This document shows positions 5,117-6,043 of a stretch of 6,043 bases of DNA, piece after piece. The stretch comes from Minisyncoccota bacterium (lineage in GTDB: Bacteria > Patescibacteriota > Minisyncoccia > Phycocordibacterales > UBA1006), in assembly GCA_937970115.1 (NCBI GenBank), contig CALBVO010000049.1, positions 1 through 6,043 of the forward strand, read 5' to 3'. Both the position numbers and the translations under genes were made by a program. Under the pieces are notes generated by a model. That model made no database searches and was not told where the DNA came from. It saw nothing but the letters and a program-made list of their open reading frames with translations. Within the stretch, counting starts at the first letter, position 1. Every line of letters begins with the position of its first letter.

Positions 5117-5851
5117 ATGTATTTACTTTTTAGCGATATTAATGAAAAAAATAAAACGGAGGCAATTAATTCACTCATTAAAGATTCTACTGCAACACCA
5201 GCCTTCTTTTTTTTAGTCATTATGTCGGTCTTAATGGCGAGTTTTGGGTTATTAATCAACAACGCATCAGTAATTATTGGATCAATGCTTATCGCACCAA
5301 TCCTATCCCCTATTTTATCAATGGCACTCGGGATTACGCTTGGTGATAACAAACTTATAAGGCGGTCATTTACGACACTAAGTAAATCAATTTTATATTC
5401 CGTTGGATTATCAGCACTTACCACTTGGCTATTATGGTCTGTTGTAGGAGGTAAGGAATTAAAAGGAATCTTAAACCCTGAAATTCTTTCAAGAATTGAA
5501 CCTAATATTGTCTATTTATTTATTGCTATTGTAGCTGGTTTAGCAACAGCGTATGCACGCGTAAAACCAGAACTAAATGAAGCCTTACCTGGAACAGCTA
5601 TTGCCGTAGCACTCGTACCTCCAATCGCAACCATTGGTATTGGAATTGCATTTTTACGTCTTGATATTATTTCTGGTGCACTGTCATTATTTATTCTTAA
5701 TGCTATCGGTATCATTGTTGCTTCAATGTTTATGTTTTCGATGATGAATATTTACTCACGAAAGAAGATTGTAGCAACATCAATAAAGCAAGCTGAAAAA
5801 GAACACGAGGAAATCATTAAAAAAGCCAGACAACAAAAACAAAACAAATAA
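5117..5851 (+). CDS. DUF389 family multi-span membrane protein
   Basis: The 244-residue protein is an integral membrane protein of the DUF389 family (related to the TIGR00341 'conserved hypothetical' group), whose function is not established. Hydropathy by eye gives about six membrane segments: 28-46, 49-72, 90-111, 131-147, 156-179 and 185-209. The family signatures are clear: NNASVIIGSMLIAPILSPIL (48-67) and ELNEALPGTAIAVALVPPIA (152-171), the latter with the conserved ALVPP. The short N-terminus (27 residues) lacks the soluble N-terminal domain present in longer members. The tail (about 213-244) is highly charged, Lys/Glu/Gln-rich and probably a cytoplasmic helix. The ATG at 5117 is the first in frame after a TAA at 5093-5095. 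No Shine-Dalgarno is visible. It is monocistronic, with its own candidate promoter and terminator. A tract of eight T residues (5207-5214) encodes part of the first membrane helix. A transport or channel-like role is possible but not shown. Confidence 0.9.
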   Translation: MYLLFSDINEKNKTEAINSLIKDSTATPAFFFLVIMSVLMASFGLLINNASVIIGSMLIAPILSPILSMALGITLGDNKLIRRSFTTLSKSILYSVGLSALTTWLLWSVVGGKELKGILNPEILSRIEPNIVYLFIAIVAGLATAYARVKPELNEALPGTAIAVALVPPIATIGIGIAFLRLDIISGALSLFILNAIGIIVASMFMFSMMNIYSRKKIVATSIKQAEKEHEEIIKKARQQKQNK

Positions 5852-5855
5852 AAAA

Positions 5856-5886
5856 CCTCGAGGAAGAGCGCTCGAAGTATCTAGAT
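5856..5886. repeat. Cluster of three short palindromes after the DUF389 gene
   Basis: Three perfect 8-bp palindromes occur within 31 bp: CCTCGAGG (5856-5863), GAGCGCTC (5866-5873) and ATCTAGAT (5879-5886). The first two can also pair with each other (TCGAG 5858-5862 with CTCGA 5871-5875, 8-nt loop), giving a GC-rich hairpin in AT-rich surroundings. No T-tract follows, so it is not an intrinsic terminator by itself. It may protect the 3' end of the mRNA or bind a protein; either is a guess. Confidence 0.35.
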
Positions 5887-5903
5887 CATTGGTAATACAA
5901 TCA

Positions 5904-5932
5904 AAAAAACAACTCCCCACGAGTTGTTTTTT
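5904..5932. terminator. Bidirectional intrinsic terminator between the DUF389 gene and the peptidoglycan-binding gene
   Basis: A 12-bp perfect stem pairs 5904-5915 (AAAAAACAACTC) with 5921-5932 (GAGTTGTTTTTT) around the 5-nt loop CCCAC. The plus strand ends in six T residues and the minus strand in seven (plus-strand A run 5903-5909), so it can stop both the DUF389 transcript and the convergent gene on the right. The right arm overlaps the first two bases of that gene's stop triplet (5931-5933). Confidence 0.88.
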
Positions 5933-6043
5933 AACACGAAGCATTTAAGGCAGCTCGTGTATCAGGGCCAACAATACCATCAATCTTTTCAAGATTAAGG
6001 AATCGTTGCATACGCTTAATAGCGGCATCTGATATTGGGCCAA
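5931..6043 (-). CDS. Peptidoglycan-binding domain protein, C-terminal end only
   Basis: The last 36 codons and stop of a gene entering from the right edge on the minus strand. The peptide GPISDAAIKRMQRFLNLEKI (1-20 of the visible part) continues as DGIVGPDTRAALNASC. This is the pattern of the PG_binding_1 domain (three-helix repeat with 'I..lQ..L.l...DGi.Gp.T..Al'), usually found on cell-wall hydrolases, peptidases or surface proteins. The domain ends the protein and leaves only a short tail ending in Cys. The catalytic part, if any, lies outside the window. Transcription converges with the DUF389 gene and is probably ended by the shared hairpin that begins within the stop codon. Confidence 0.82.
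   Translation of the reverse strand, partial: GPISDAAIKRMQRFLNLEKIDGIVGPDTRAALNASC

Noticed and set aside
5207..5214. Run of eight T residues in the DUF389 gene as a phase-variation tract
   Set aside because: Similar 7-8 base runs occur in several other genes of this AT-rich window (for example 981-987 in pilB), so there is no special signal.
5101..5424. 107-codon open frame antisense to the DUF389 gene
   Set aside because: It is the mirror of the strongly conserved hydrophobic DUF389 frame and begins inside it without a promoter or ribosome site.
5512..5715. 67-codon antisense open frame within the DUF389 gene
   Set aside because: It mirrors the conserved LPGTAIAVALVPP region of DUF389; codon composition explains the lack of stops.
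1..6043. CRISPR array, tRNA or insertion sequence
   Set aside because: No regularly spaced repeats, cloverleaf-like segments, transposase frames or long terminal inverted repeats were found on either strand by reading.

Overview
The window looks like chromosomal DNA from a Candidate Phyla Radiation (Patescibacteria, probably Parcubacteria-group) bacterium. The evidence is AT-rich coding, very tight packing, almost no Shine-Dalgarno sites, and a type IV pilus locus whose proteins have the CPR look: PilB with ASDIHIEHTGE, a PilN-like protein with a short FIPKK N-terminus, and a small membrane protein with a GRPNPF motif. The lineage call is inferred from protein style, since no rRNA or other marker lies here. 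Every complete or 3'-complete gene ends in TAA except pilM (TAG). No gene needs TGA as a sense codon, so the UGA-Gly code of some CPR lineages is not in use.

Left part (1-3914, all minus strand): a type IV pilus assembly cluster, transcribed right to left. The order is pilM (actin-like ATPase), a pilN-like gene, a pilO-like gene, a small membrane-anchored protein in the pilP position, an intrinsic terminator, then pilB (assembly ATPase), which runs off the left edge just after its Walker A motif. PilM, PilN, PilO and the small protein would form the inner-membrane alignment platform that PilB powers. The small protein is the oddest item. Its reading frame is interrupted by one in-frame TAA, giving a 52-codon membrane half and an 81-codon (or slightly longer) GRPNPF half.

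Middle part (3915-5003): a comFC-like phosphoribosyltransferase gene diverges from pilM across 43 bp, which suggests a link between the pilus and DNA uptake. It converges with rlmH (23S rRNA pseudouridine-1915 methyltransferase), and the two stop codons share the palindrome TTAA.

Right part (5004-6043): a 113-bp divergent intergenic region, a DUF389 multi-span membrane protein gene on the plus strand, a bidirectional intrinsic terminator, and the C-terminal end of a peptidoglycan-binding-domain protein entering on the minus strand.

Regulation: pilM and rlmH share a nearly identical module, TGnTATACT followed by 6 nt and then ATG. This predicts leaderless mRNAs. No RNA gene, CRISPR array, insertion sequence or long repeat was seen. 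I did not find a clearly new multi-gene system. The split pilP-position gene, the shared leaderless promoter module and the zinc-finger-less ComFC beside pilM are the best leads.
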